The notes: a model not told the origin generated them from the letters alone. DNA of 52,203 bases from JBJEDU01 sp051872395 (GCA_051872395.1 JBJEDU010000004.1:1-52203), one strand, 5' to 3'. Shown: positions 40,174 through 48,968, counted from the first letter of the stretch. A program made the numbers and translations.

Positions 40174-41937
40174 ATGTCATTAGTTAATATTAAAATTGAT
40201 GGTCATCCATATACCGTCGAAAGTGGATTAACCGTTTTAGAAGCTTGTCGAAAATGTGGATTTAACATTCCTTCATTATGTGCATATCATGGTGGAAAAT
40301 GTTCAAGAGCGAGTTGCCGTGTTTGCTTAGTGGAAGTTAAAGGAGCGAGAGGTTTAGTTGCATCTTGCGTTTATCCAGTCAGTGAAGGTATGGAAATTAC
40401 CATCTCTTCTACCAAGGCTATTGAAGCTCGTCGTGCGTCTGTTGAACTCATTTTATCGAACCACCAAAAAAACTGCTTACAATGTGATAAAAATGGACAT
40501 TGTGAATTATTAGAAGTCGCGACAATGGTAGGCGCTAGAGATGGTAAATACATCGGAAAAATGAGTGAACCTACTGTTGATGTTTTAGCCCCAGGGCTAA
40601 AAAGAAATACTGCGAAATGTATTTTATGTGGTCGCTGTATTGAAAAATGTAAAGAAGCGCAAGGTATTGCCATTCTCGGTTTTGAAAATCGTGGATTTGA
40701 TACGATTGTCGCTCCTGTACAAAATAGAAGTTTCGCTAATTCTCCATGTTTACAATGTGGTCAATGTGTGACAGTTTGTCCTACTGGCGCTTTGATGGAA
40801 AATAGCGAAATTGACAAAGTCGATGCTGCTTTAAAAGCTGGTAAAAAAGTTATCGTTCAAACCGCTCCTGCTGTTAGAGCGGCGATCGCTGAAGAATTTG
40901 GTGAAAAAATTGGCACACCTGGAACCGGAAAGATGGTGGCAGCCCTTCACCGCTTAGGATTCTATCGTGTCTTCGATACCAATTTTGGTGCTGACTTGAC
41001 TATTATGGAAGAAGCCCATGAATTGATGGAAAGAATTAATAATAAAGGGGTATTACCTCAATTGACTTCTTGTTCTCCTGGTTGGATTAATTATGTCGAA
41101 TATTATTATCCAGAAATCATTCCTAATTTATCGACATGTAAATCTCCTCATATGATGATGGGAGCGATTATTAAAACATATTTTGCTAGTAAGCATAACA
41201 TTCCAAGTGAAGAAATATTCAATGTTTCAGTTATGCCATGTACGGCGAAAAAATATGAAAGAAGTCGTGCTCAAATGCCAAATGATATTGATGCCGTCTT
41301 AACGACACGTGAATTAGCGAAATTAATTAAGCGTTCAGGTATCAATTGGAGAAGTTTACCAGAAGAAGAATTCGATCAAGATTTACTTGGTGAATATACT
41401 GGTGCTGGTGTCATATTCGGTGTCACTGGTGGAGTTATGGAAGCAGCGTTAAGAACAGCGTACTTCTGGTTAACTGGTAAAGAATATGCTGAAATTAACT
41501 TTACTGAAGTTAGAGGACTTCAAGGAGTAAAAGAAGCTTCAATCGATATTAATGGAACAACTATTAAAGTAGCAATTACCAGTGGTATGGCGAACGCTAA
41601 ACCATTATTAGATGAAGTTAAAAATGGAACTTCTCCATATGCTTTCATTGAAGTAATGTGTTGTCCAGGTGGATGTATTAATGGTGGAGGTCAACCATTA
41701 GTGCAACCTATGTTCCTTCCAAATGAAGATGATGATATTTTAGATACTTACAAAGAAAAACGCGCCAGTGTGCTTTATAAAGAAGATGAGAAATGTGTCA
41801 TTAGACAATCTCATAATAATAAAGACATTCAACGTTTATATGATGAATATCTCATTAAACCTGGTTCCACTCTCGCGGAAGAATTATTACATACAAGTTA
41901 TGTTAATAACCGTGAAAAATATCCAAATAAAAAATAA
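40174..41937 (+). CDS. hydA: [FeFe] hydrogenase catalytic subunit
   Basis: This subunit reduces protons or oxidises H2. The 587 residues have an N-terminal [2Fe-2S] domain (CAYHGGKCSRASCRVC), the His-ligated cluster region HQKNCLQCDKNGHC, two [4Fe-4S] motifs (CILCGRCIEKC, CLQCGQCVTVCP), then the H-domain. H-cluster motifs are TSCSPGW (298-304), MPCTAKKYE and EVMCCPGGCINGGGQ. L1 has Ser where TSCCPxW enzymes have the second Cys. The C-terminal small-subunit-like part ends in KPGSTLAEELLHTSY. AGGAGG is 7 bases from ATG 40174. HydEFG maturases must be elsewhere. Confidence 0.94.
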   Translation: MSLVNIKIDGHPYTVESGLTVLEACRKCGFNIPSLCAYHGGKCSRASCRVCLVEVKGARGLVASCVYPVSEGMEITISSTKAIEARRASVELILSNHQKNCLQCDKNGHCELLEVATMVGARDGKYIGKMSEPTVDVLAPGLKRNTAKCILCGRCIEKCKEAQGIAILGFENRGFDTIVAPVQNRSFANSPCLQCGQCVTVCPTGALMENSEIDKVDAALKAGKKVIVQTAPAVRAAIAEEFGEKIGTPGTGKMVAALHRLGFYRVFDTNFGADLTIMEEAHELMERINNKGVLPQLTSCSPGWINYVEYYYPEIIPNLSTCKSPHMMMGAIIKTYFASKHNIPSEEIFNVSVMPCTAKKYERSRAQMPNDIDAVLTTRELAKLIKRSGINWRSLPEEEFDQDLLGEYTGAGVIFGVTGGVMEAALRTAYFWLTGKEYAEINFTEVRGLQGVKEASIDINGTTIKVAITSGMANAKPLLDEVKNGTSPYAFIEVMCCPGGCINGGGQPLVQPMFLPNEDDDILDTYKEKRASVLYKEDEKCVIRQSHNNKDIQRLYDEYLIKPGSTLAEELLHTSYVNNREKYPNKK

Positions 41938-41961
41938 TTTATAAATTATATTTATTTAATT

Positions 41962-41996
41962 AGTCACCTCCAAATTCACTTTTGGAGGTGACTTTT
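41962..41996 (+). terminator. Terminator of hydCBA
   Basis: A perfect 13-bp stem AGTCACCTCCAAA/TTTGGAGGTGACT (41962-41974 and 41981-41993) with a 6-base loop is followed by TTT. Confidence 0.92.
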
Positions 41997-42058
41997 ATCA
42001 AATTAGAAATGTCTATTAATTTATATTTATCTAAGATAAAATTATAGAGGAAAAACAA

Positions 42059-43399
42059 ATGAGTACACTCAGATTATACAATTCATTAACTAACAAAATT
42101 GAGGATTTTCATCCAATTAAAGAAAATGAAGTATCAATGTATGTATGTGGACCGACAGTCTATAATTACCCACATATTGGTAATATGAGACCGGTCGTGG
42201 TTTTTGATTGTCTTTATCGTTTATTAACCTATTTAGGTTATAAAGTTACTTATGTTTCAAATTTTACTGATATTGATGACAAAATCATTAAAGCAGCGAA
42301 GGAAAATAATTGTAGCGAAAAAGAAATAACTGATTTTTATATTAAAGAATTTCAAAAGACAGTGAAAAATATTGGTTCTTTACCTCCAAGTATTACTCCT
42401 CGAGTTACTGAATATGTATCAAAAATTATCGATTACATTTCTAATTTGATAAAAGTTGACGCGGCTTATGAATCAAATGGAAATGTTTATTTTAGGGTTG
42501 ATAGCGATAAAAGATATGGTTCATTAAGTGGAATTAATATCGAATCTTTACTTGTAGGTGCGCGTATTGAAGAAAATAAAGAAAAAGAATCTCCATTAGA
42601 TTTTGCGTTATGGAAAAAGACTGATGAAGGTATTTCTTGGCCTTCACCATGGGGAAATGGTCGACCTGGTTGGCACACTGAATGTTGTGTAATGATCGAC
42701 ACTATTTTTGATAATGGAATGATTGATATTCATGGTGGAGGATACGATTTAAAATTTCCTCATCACGAAAATGAAATCGCTCAATGTGAAGCGACTCATC
42801 ATAATCATATCGCTAATATGTGGATGCATAATGCTTTCATTAACGTCAATAATGAAAAAATGTCAAAATCAAAAGGCAATTTCATCTTAGCGAAAGATTT
42901 GATTGATGAATATTCTGGTGAAGTTGTGAGAATGGTTATTTTATCCACCCATTATCGTCAACCAGTCAATTTTACAAGCGACACGATTACATCGAGTCAA
43001 AATGAAATTAAAAGAATAAAACAATTATTAAAAACACTCTCTTTATATATTTGTGTTAATAATATCGATTTAAATAAATATCAACAGTTAGAAATCGATA
43101 ATTTTATCGATAGTTTAAAAGATGATTTGAATACTTCAAATGCCTTAAGTTGTCTTTTTGATTTAATTAAAGTTATTAACACTTTGTTAAGAAATAAAAA
43201 TATCGATGAAAAAGATATTATTATTAAAACTAATTCTTTACTTAAGATGTTAGAAATCCTTGGTTTAAATTTGACACTTAACACATTTAAAGAAGAAGAT
43301 ATTTTATTATATAAATCATATTTAAAATGCAAAGAAGAAAAAGACTTTTCCAAAAGTGATGAAATAAGAAATGAACTTATTAGAAAAGGTATTTTATGA
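42059..43399 (+). CDS. cysS: Cysteinyl-tRNA synthetase
   Basis: CysS charges tRNA-Cys. The 446 residues include zinc-ligand C30 in MYVCGPTVYNYPHIGN (HIGH-like HIGN), WPSPWGNGRPGWHTECCVM, HHENEIAQCEA and KMSKSKGN. The length is slightly short of the usual 460. AGAGGAAA precedes the start. It overlaps rlmB by 4 bases (ATGA); the mrnC gene usually between them in Bacillus is missing. Confidence 0.97.
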   Translation: MSTLRLYNSLTNKIEDFHPIKENEVSMYVCGPTVYNYPHIGNMRPVVVFDCLYRLLTYLGYKVTYVSNFTDIDDKIIKAAKENNCSEKEITDFYIKEFQKTVKNIGSLPPSITPRVTEYVSKIIDYISNLIKVDAAYESNGNVYFRVDSDKRYGSLSGINIESLLVGARIEENKEKESPLDFALWKKTDEGISWPSPWGNGRPGWHTECCVMIDTIFDNGMIDIHGGGYDLKFPHHENEIAQCEATHHNHIANMWMHNAFINVNNEKMSKSKGNFILAKDLIDEYSGEVVRMVILSTHYRQPVNFTSDTITSSQNEIKRIKQLLKTLSLYICVNNIDLNKYQQLEIDNFIDSLKDDLNTSNALSCLFDLIKVINTLLRNKNIDEKDIIIKTNSLLKMLEILGLNLTLNTFKEEDILLYKSYLKCKEEKDFSKSDEIRNELIRKGIL

Positions 43400-44130
43400 A
43401 TAAACAAATAAGTAAACCTAGTTCACTTATTATCTATGGGAAAAACCCTGTCCGCGAAGCACTTAAAATTGAAAATAATGTGTTGAGAGTCTTTATATTA
43501 GAGGGTTTAAAAGATACAAAATTAATTGATTCTATCAAAGAACATCACATTCCATTTACTTTTGTTAATAAGTCAGTTTTATATAGTAAGACTAAGACTA
43601 TGGATCATCAGGGTGTCGTTGCGGAAATTAAACCTTTTAACTATTCTTCTTTAGAGGAAATTATTAAAATTTCTAAAAAGAAAGTTCAGCCATTAATTCT
43701 CATGCTTGATGGTATAGAAGATCCACATAATTTTGGAGCGATTATCAGAAGTGCTGAAGCCTTTGCAGTGGACGGTATAATTATTAAAAAGCATAACCAA
43801 GTAGAAGTAAATTCGACAGTGATGAAAGTTGCTACTGGGGCAGCTTCTTTTGTGAAGATTTGTATGGTTAATAATTTAAATCAAACGATTGATAAATTGA
43901 AACAAAATGGTTTTTGGATTGTTTCCACGGATGGCAGTGCTTCCAGTAGTTATAAAGAACTATCTTACGATTTTCCTGTTTGCCTAGTGATTGGGTCGGA
44001 AGGTTTTGGAATTTCTAAGTCAGTATTATCGAATTCTGATTATCTTATTAAAATTCCAATGTTGGGTCAAATAAATTCACTAAACGCAAGCGTTGCTTGC
44101 TCAATTTTTCTTTCTTACATAAGAAAGTGA
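43396..44130 (+). CDS. rlmB: 23S rRNA (guanosine-2'-O-)-methyltransferase RlmB (TrmH/SpoU family)
   Basis: RlmB 2'-O-methylates a conserved G of 23S rRNA. The 244 residues have an N-terminal substrate domain (YGKNPVREAL), then the SPOUT knot: LDGIEDPHNFGAIIRSAEAF (motif 1 Asn and Arg), VIGSEGFGIS (motif 2) and IPMLGQINSLNASVACSI (motif 3). The last codons and the stop form a perfect hairpin, CTTTCTTA/TAAGAAAG (44110-44127). It is coupled to cysS by ATGA. Confidence 0.94.
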   Translation: MNKQISKPSSLIIYGKNPVREALKIENNVLRVFILEGLKDTKLIDSIKEHHIPFTFVNKSVLYSKTKTMDHQGVVAEIKPFNYSSLEEIIKISKKKVQPLILMLDGIEDPHNFGAIIRSAEAFAVDGIIIKKHNQVEVNSTVMKVATGAASFVKICMVNNLNQTIDKLKQNGFWIVSTDGSASSSYKELSYDFPVCLVIGSEGFGISKSVLSNSDYLIKIPMLGQINSLNASVACSIFLSYIRK

Positions 44131-44157
44131 TTGGTTTTTCCTAGAAAGGAAAACCAA
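44131..44157 (+). promoter_or_regulatory. Hairpin sequestering the ribosome-binding site of the sigma-like gene
   Basis: TTGGTTTTTCCT (44131-44142) pairs with AGGAAAACCAA (44147-44157), 11 base pairs with one bulged T, closing the loop AGAA. The 3' arm contains the AAGGAAA ribosome-binding site and the first base of the ATG, so the folded form should block initiation. Heating, a passing ribosome from rlmB or a ligand could open it (inference). Confidence 0.6.
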
Positions 44158-44756
44158 TGTTAAATAAAAATTTAACTGATGAAGAATTATTAATACAAAT
44201 ATTTTTAGAAGATTCTATTTCTTTTAACGCCTTATTAAAAAGATATACCAATTATTCAAAAAGCATCATTTATAATTACTATATTCAAAATTTTTCTAGT
44301 GGAATTTCTTTTGACTATTTAATGTCACAAGTTCCATTATCTTTTTTTAAAGCGATTAAAAAATATCAAATAGGAAATCATTCTTTTTATCCTTATTATC
44401 TCACTATTTTGGAAAGAGATATCGTTGAGTTTATCAAAGAAAACTCATATCAATATGACGCAAAAATGTTTTATGGCGTTTTTTCTTTAGATGAAGAACT
44501 CCCTTATTCGGAAGATATGTGCTTTAAAGATATCGTTGGAGTCTTTGATGATGAGATGTATGTCGAGATTGAATATCAAGAAATTTTTAATTTGATAAAC
44601 GAAGATAATAATTTTAGTGAAGTTGATTTAGTTATTATTCATCATATGTTACTTAATGATAGCGAAGCTGTTATCGCTAAAGCCACTAAATTACCAAAAT
44701 CGACTGTTCATAAAAAGATTAAGGATATTAGAATAAAGTTATCGAGTTTAAAATAA
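44157..44756 (+). CDS. Divergent sigma-70-like factor (SigH-like position)
   Basis: The 199 residues resemble a small sigma factor. DEELLIQIFLEDSISFNALLKRY matches sigma region 2.1, KAIKKYQIGNHSFYPYYLTI resembles region 2.3-2.4 (usual FRSWA.I), and the C-terminal ATKLPKSTVHKKIKDIRIKL reads as a region 4 helix-turn-helix. In Bacillus, cysS-mrnC-rlmB-yacP-sigH is a fixed order, so location supports a SigH relative. The motifs are weak, and an anti-sigma or other HTH protein remains possible. Its ribosome-binding site is buried in a hairpin. Confidence 0.62.
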   Translation: MLNKNLTDEELLIQIFLEDSISFNALLKRYTNYSKSIIYNYYIQNFSSGISFDYLMSQVPLSFFKAIKKYQIGNHSFYPYYLTILERDIVEFIKENSYQYDAKMFYGVFSLDEELPYSEDMCFKDIVGVFDDEMYVEIEYQEIFNLINEDNNFSEVDLVIIHHMLLNDSEAVIAKATKLPKSTVHKKIKDIRIKLSSLK

Positions 44757-44782
44757 ATCGGGTTTATGTTTAGATTATAAAT

Positions 44783-44791
44783 TGTTATAAT
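44783..44791 (+). promoter_or_regulatory. Extended -10 promoter of the ecf operon, predicted leaderless
   Basis: TGTTATAAT is a perfect extended -10 ending 8 bases before the A of the ecfA1 ATG at 44799. Transcription should therefore start at or next to the start codon, and there is no Shine-Dalgarno sequence. Confidence 0.6.
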
Positions 44792-44798
44792 CTATCTT

Positions 44799-45617
44799 AT
44801 GAATGCGATTAGTGTTAAAAATTTAAGTTTCTCTTATACTGAAAACGAAAAAGTTATTAATAATGTTTCTTTTGATATTAAAAAAGGACAATTCGTTTCT
44901 TTCATTGGACATAATGGAAGTGGAAAATCGACTTTAGCTAAACTTCTCGTTGGCTTAGTGGAATTTAATGAAGGAGAAATATATATTTTTGACGAGAAAT
45001 TATCGAATAAAAATATCGATAAAATAAGAAAGAAAATAGGCATTGTATTTCAAAATCCTGATAATCAATTTGTTGGTTCCACTGTGGAAGATGATATTGC
45101 TTTTGGTTTAGAAAATCGACAAGTTGAACATCAAAAAATGCATGAGATTGTTTCTAAGAAAGCCAAAGAAGTGGGAATGGAAAATTATTTGACCACTGAA
45201 CCATGCTCATTATCAGGTGGACAAAAACAAAGAGTAGCGATCGCTGGCGTCATCGCCTTATCGCCAAAAATTTTAATTTTAGATGAAGCAACTTCAATGC
45301 TTGATCCAAAAGGAAAAAGAGAAATAAATGAATTAATTAAAAAGATGAGAGAGTTAGATAAAGAACTCACTGTTATTTCTATTACTCACGACCTTGAAGA
45401 AGCTTCATTGAGCGATTATATTTATTTATTAAATAAAGGTGAAATTGTCTTTTCTTCTTCACCTTTAGAATTATTTAAAAATAAAGAAACGCTATCGAAA
45501 TATAATTTGAAAGCGCCTTTCATTTTTGAATTAGTCAATAAACTTAAAAATGAAGGTTTTAATATTGATTCATATGACAGCGAGGAGGTTATTAATTATT
45601 TATGCCAATTAAAGTAA
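44799..45617 (+). CDS. ecfA1: Energy-coupling factor transporter ATPase EcfA1
   Basis: One of two ABC ATPases that power ECF vitamin importers. The 272 residues have Walker A GHNGSGKST, Q-loop VFQNPDNQFVG, signature LSGGQKQRVAIAGV, Walker B ILILDEATSMLDP and ITHDLEEA. It overlaps ecfA2 by 16 bases. It starts without a ribosome-binding site right after a -10 box. Confidence 0.95.
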   Translation: MNAISVKNLSFSYTENEKVINNVSFDIKKGQFVSFIGHNGSGKSTLAKLLVGLVEFNEGEIYIFDEKLSNKNIDKIRKKIGIVFQNPDNQFVGSTVEDDIAFGLENRQVEHQKMHEIVSKKAKEVGMENYLTTEPCSLSGGQKQRVAIAGVIALSPKILILDEATSMLDPKGKREINELIKKMRELDKELTVISITHDLEEASLSDYIYLLNKGEIVFSSSPLELFKNKETLSKYNLKAPFIFELVNKLKNEGFNIDSYDSEEVINYLCQLK

Positions 45618-46459
45618 ATGACCTCTTTTATTATTACAACTATAAAAAAGATGATGAAAAATTAGCGTTAAAAAATATCAACTTAGAATTAAAAGAACCA
45701 TTCTTTGTCGCTTTCGTGGGAGAAACTGGAAGTGGGAAATCAACTTTGATTCAACATTTTAATGGTTTACTTAAACCTACTTTTGGACAAGTGAATGTCA
45801 ATGAATTTGTCTTGACTAATTCTAAAAAGAAAAATAAAAATATCCAAAAATTAAGACAAAATGTTGGTATCGTCTTCCAATTCAGCGAATATCAATTGTT
45901 TGAAGAAACAGTTTTAAAAGATGTTATGGCGGGACCAAAAGCCTTTTTAAAAAAAGAAAATGATGCAAAAGAAATCGCCAAAGAAAGTTTAACTAAAGTT
46001 GGTATTAATGAATCATATTATGAACGTTCACCTTTCGATTTGAGTGGTGGAGAAAAAAGAAGAGTGGCGATCGCGGGTGTATTAGCGATTAAACCAAACA
46101 TATTAGTGTTAGATGAACCCACTGCAGGTTTAGATAATAAAGGTGAAAAAGAAATTATGGATTTACTTTTAAAAATGTATGAAAGTGGAATATCCATCGC
46201 TTTAGTCACCCACGATATGAATCTCGTCATGAAATACACAAATAGAGTTATTGCGTTAAGTGAAGGTGAAGTCATCTATGATGGCTCTCCAAAAGAATTA
46301 TTTTTATCTTTGAATGAAAATACCGCTTTAGAAATCCCTTCTTTATATCGCTTTATTTCATCTTTAAATAAAAATGGATTTCATCTTAATTATCAAAACA
46401 TTAATGATGTTGATTCATTAATTAAAGAAATTAAAAAGGAAGTCAAAGAGCATGAATAA
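45602..46459 (+). CDS. ecfA2: Energy-coupling factor transporter ATPase EcfA2
   Basis: The second ATPase of the ECF module. The 285 residues have Walker A GETGSGKST, Q-loop VFQFSEYQLFEETV, signature LSGGEKRRVAIAGV, Walker B ILVLDEPTAGLD and the switch His in VTHDMN. FSEYQLF after the Q-loop marks the A2 type. AGGAGG lies 13 bases before the ATG inside ecfA1. Confidence 0.95.
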   Translation: MPIKVNDLFYYYNYKKDDEKLALKNINLELKEPFFVAFVGETGSGKSTLIQHFNGLLKPTFGQVNVNEFVLTNSKKKNKNIQKLRQNVGIVFQFSEYQLFEETVLKDVMAGPKAFLKKENDAKEIAKESLTKVGINESYYERSPFDLSGGEKRRVAIAGVLAIKPNILVLDEPTAGLDNKGEKEIMDLLLKMYESGISIALVTHDMNLVMKYTNRVIALSEGEVIYDGSPKELFLSLNENTALEIPSLYRFISSLNKNGFHLNYQNINDVDSLIKEIKKEVKEHE

Positions 46460-47333
46460 TATTGTCTTTGGTCGATATACAAATTATGACACTCCAATTC
46501 ATAAGATTGAGCCTCGAGTTAAATTATTGATGCTAGTGTTATTAATATCGATGATTTTCTTTCAATTTAGTGTGTGGTCAACAAATATTTTGTTTTCTAT
46601 CATCCTTTTAATATTTTTATTTTTAGTTTTGATTTTATCAAAAGCGAGCATTAAATCATTACTTAAAAGTATTGGTTCGATGTGGTTTTTAATTCTCTTT
46701 CTTTTCATCATTTATATTTTGATGCCGAATTCTAGATATACCCATCCTGCTTTTTCTTTTAATAATGGTTTCACCATTTATTATGATGCTTTCTATCAAT
46801 GTGGATATATTATTTTGCGTTTAATTTTAATGATTTCTTTGACGATGGTATTAACCCTTTCAACTAAACCTATTGATTTAACTTACGCTTTTGAATGGTA
46901 TATGACCCCTCTTAAATTAATTAAAGTACCAGTTCACGCGTGTGCGATGACTATCTCTTTAGCCCTTCGTCTTATTCCAACTTTACTAGAGGAAGCTGAT
47001 AGAATTAGAAAAGCTCAAGCTAGTCGAGGGATGGATATAGAAAATGGAAGTTTTATTAAAAAGATAAAATCTTTGTTATCTTTAATTATTCCTTTATTAG
47101 TCACTTCTTTTCAAAGAAGTGATGAATTATCGACAGCGATGGAAGCGCGTGGATATGACCCGTTAGAAAAAAGAACGAGATATAAAATATATAAATTTTC
47201 TCTCATTGATTTACTATCTTTAATTATTGTCGTTATTTTCTTTGGTTTATTTTTGACTTTATTTATTTTAGATCAATCATATCAACCATTAGATATTTTT
47301 AAAGATATAATTAAGATAGATATTGGGTTTTAA
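46452..47333 (+). CDS. ecfT: Energy-coupling factor transporter transmembrane protein EcfT
   Basis: EcfT couples the ATPases to S components. The 293 residues have about five to six membrane helices and the two Ala-Arg-Gly coupling motifs RKAQASRGMD and STAMEARGYD at the ends of the coupling helices. The N-terminal FGRYTNYDTPIHKIEPRVKL is typical. It overlaps ecfA2 by 8 bases. S components such as QueT at 14928 could share this module. Confidence 0.95.
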   Translation: MNNIVFGRYTNYDTPIHKIEPRVKLLMLVLLISMIFFQFSVWSTNILFSIILLIFLFLVLILSKASIKSLLKSIGSMWFLILFLFIIYILMPNSRYTHPAFSFNNGFTIYYDAFYQCGYIILRLILMISLTMVLTLSTKPIDLTYAFEWYMTPLKLIKVPVHACAMTISLALRLIPTLLEEADRIRKAQASRGMDIENGSFIKKIKSLLSLIIPLLVTSFQRSDELSTAMEARGYDPLEKRTRYKIYKFSLIDLLSLIIVVIFFGLFLTLFILDQSYQPLDIFKDIIKIDIGF

Positions 47334-47344
47334 TAATAGTTATT

Positions 47345-48091
47345 ATGAGATATTTGTGTGTCTGTGCATATTTAGGTAAATGTTATTTTGGTTTTCAAAA
47401 ACAAAATAATCAAATATCGATTCAAGAAGTTATTGAAAATACTTTTTCATCTTATTTTAACTACCCTATAAAAATATATGCTTCTGGTAGAACCGATCGG
47501 GGAGTGAACGCTTTTGGGCAAACTTTCCATTTTGATTTAGATAATAAAATAAAAACTACTTATGATAAATTTTTATATTCAATTAATTCTCTTTTACCCA
47601 TGGATATTAAAATATTATCAATTAAAAGAGTGGATGATAATTTCTCTTCGCGTTATAACGCGAAAAGAAAAATATATGAATATCATCTTTATTTATCAAG
47701 TAAAGAACCTTTTTTAAATGATGTTGTTTCTTTAATTAAATATCCTCTGGATATAAAAAGAATGAAAAAAGGAATAAAACTTTTTGTTGGAGAAAAAGAT
47801 TTTAAAGATTTTACTTCAAAAGAAAATGATGAAAATAATTTTATGAGAAATATTTATTCTATCAATTTAAAAATTGATAAATTAGATAATAAACATCTCA
47901 TCATCACTTTTAATGGTAATGGTTTTATGCGATATATGATTCGTTATATTGTTGGGACATTAATTGAATTAGGAAGAAATAAAATTGATTTAGATTTTAT
48001 TCAATATCATTTATCTAGTAAAAGTGAAAGAGAAATTGTTTCATTTAAAAGCCCAGCATGTGGGTTATATTTAAAAAAGGTTATCTACTAA
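47345..48091 (+). CDS. truA: tRNA pseudouridine(38-40) synthase TruA
   Basis: TruA isomerises uridines 38-40 of tRNAs. The 248 residues show the start YLCVCAYLGKCYFGFQKQ, the catalytic GRTDRGVNAFGQ with D51, RYNAKRKIYEYHLYLS, KDFKDFTSKEN and NGFMRYMIRYIVGTLIELG. No Shine-Dalgarno sequence precedes it; it follows ecfT by 11 bases in the conserved ecf-truA order. Confidence 0.96.
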   Translation: MRYLCVCAYLGKCYFGFQKQNNQISIQEVIENTFSSYFNYPIKIYASGRTDRGVNAFGQTFHFDLDNKIKTTYDKFLYSINSLLPMDIKILSIKRVDDNFSSRYNAKRKIYEYHLYLSSKEPFLNDVVSLIKYPLDIKRMKKGIKLFVGEKDFKDFTSKENDENNFMRNIYSINLKIDKLDNKHLIITFNGNGFMRYMIRYIVGTLIELGRNKIDLDFIQYHLSSKSEREIVSFKSPACGLYLKKVIY

Positions 48092-48092
48092 T

Positions 48093-48968
48093 ATGAAAAC
48101 TGGATATTTAGTGGTCAATAGTTTTAAAAGCGATAAGAAATTTAATACGCTTTATCAATTTTTATTAAAAGCATTTCATAAATTTGATATAAATTTAATT
48201 ATCAAAAAAGCGGAAGATTTATATTTAGAAATTGGAAAGAAAATTGTTGATAAACCAGATTTTGTTTTATTTTGGGATAAAGATATCTATTTATGTTCGT
48301 GTTTAGAAAAGGAAAATATTCCAACATTCAATAGTGCATATTCTATTTTTTATTGTGATAACAAAATATATATGTACGATTTAATGAAAAGAAATAATAT
48401 TAAATCTCCTAAAACATTTTATTCTCCAAAAACTTTTGAAGGATTAAATCGAGATAATCATCAATTTGCCTATCAAGTGATGGAACAACTATCTTATCCT
48501 GTCGTTATTAAAGAGGCTTATGGTTCTTTTGGTGAACAAGTATATTTAATTGAAAATAAATCACAATTAGATAAAAAGATTTCTGAATTAAATTATAAAG
48601 ATTTTGTCATTCAAGAATATATTGCTTCTTCCAAAGGAAGAGATGTAAGAATTAATATTGTTGATAATAAATATATTTGTGCGATTTATCGAGAAAATAA
48701 AGATGATTTTCGAAGTAATGTATCAAGAGGTGGAACGTATCAAAATTATCAACCTAGTCAAGAATTTATTGATGCCGCTATAAAAATGAGTGAAATATTT
48801 AAATGTGATTTTTGTGGTGTTGATATTATGTTTGATAGCGATAATTCTCCAATCGTTTGTGAGATTAATTCTTCTCCTCAATTCGTTTCAACTTTTGAAG
48901 CGACTGGGATAAATCTTGGCGAAGAAATCGCGAAGATGATTAAAAATAGATTATGGAAAAAGGATTGA
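48093..48968 (+). CDS. RimK-like ATP-grasp ligase (first of a pair)
   Basis: An ATP-grasp enzyme that should form an amide bond by an acyl-phosphate. The 291 residues have an N-terminal pre-grasp domain, YPVVIKEAYGSFGEQVYLI (ATP-binding Lys and flexible loop), FVIQEYIASSKGRDVRINIV, VSRGGTYQNY, and the Mg-binding FCGVDIMFDSDNSPIVCEIN-like end with E and N in CEINSSPQF. This resembles RimK/LysX-type ligases that add amino acids to a protein or peptide. The substrate is unknown. It starts 1 base after truA and overlaps the next ligase by 16 bases. Confidence 0.85.
   Translation: MKTGYLVVNSFKSDKKFNTLYQFLLKAFHKFDINLIIKKAEDLYLEIGKKIVDKPDFVLFWDKDIYLCSCLEKENIPTFNSAYSIFYCDNKIYMYDLMKRNNIKSPKTFYSPKTFEGLNRDNHQFAYQVMEQLSYPVVIKEAYGSFGEQVYLIENKSQLDKKISELNYKDFVIQEYIASSKGRDVRINIVDNKYICAIYRENKDDFRSNVSRGGTYQNYQPSQEFIDAAIKMSEIFKCDFCGVDIMFDSDNSPIVCEINSSPQFVSTFEATGINLGEEIAKMIKNRLWKKD

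Noticed and set aside
41997..42058. T-box riboswitch before cysS
   Set aside because: Only about 60 bases lie between the terminator and the start, and no T-box sequence or specifier stem is seen.
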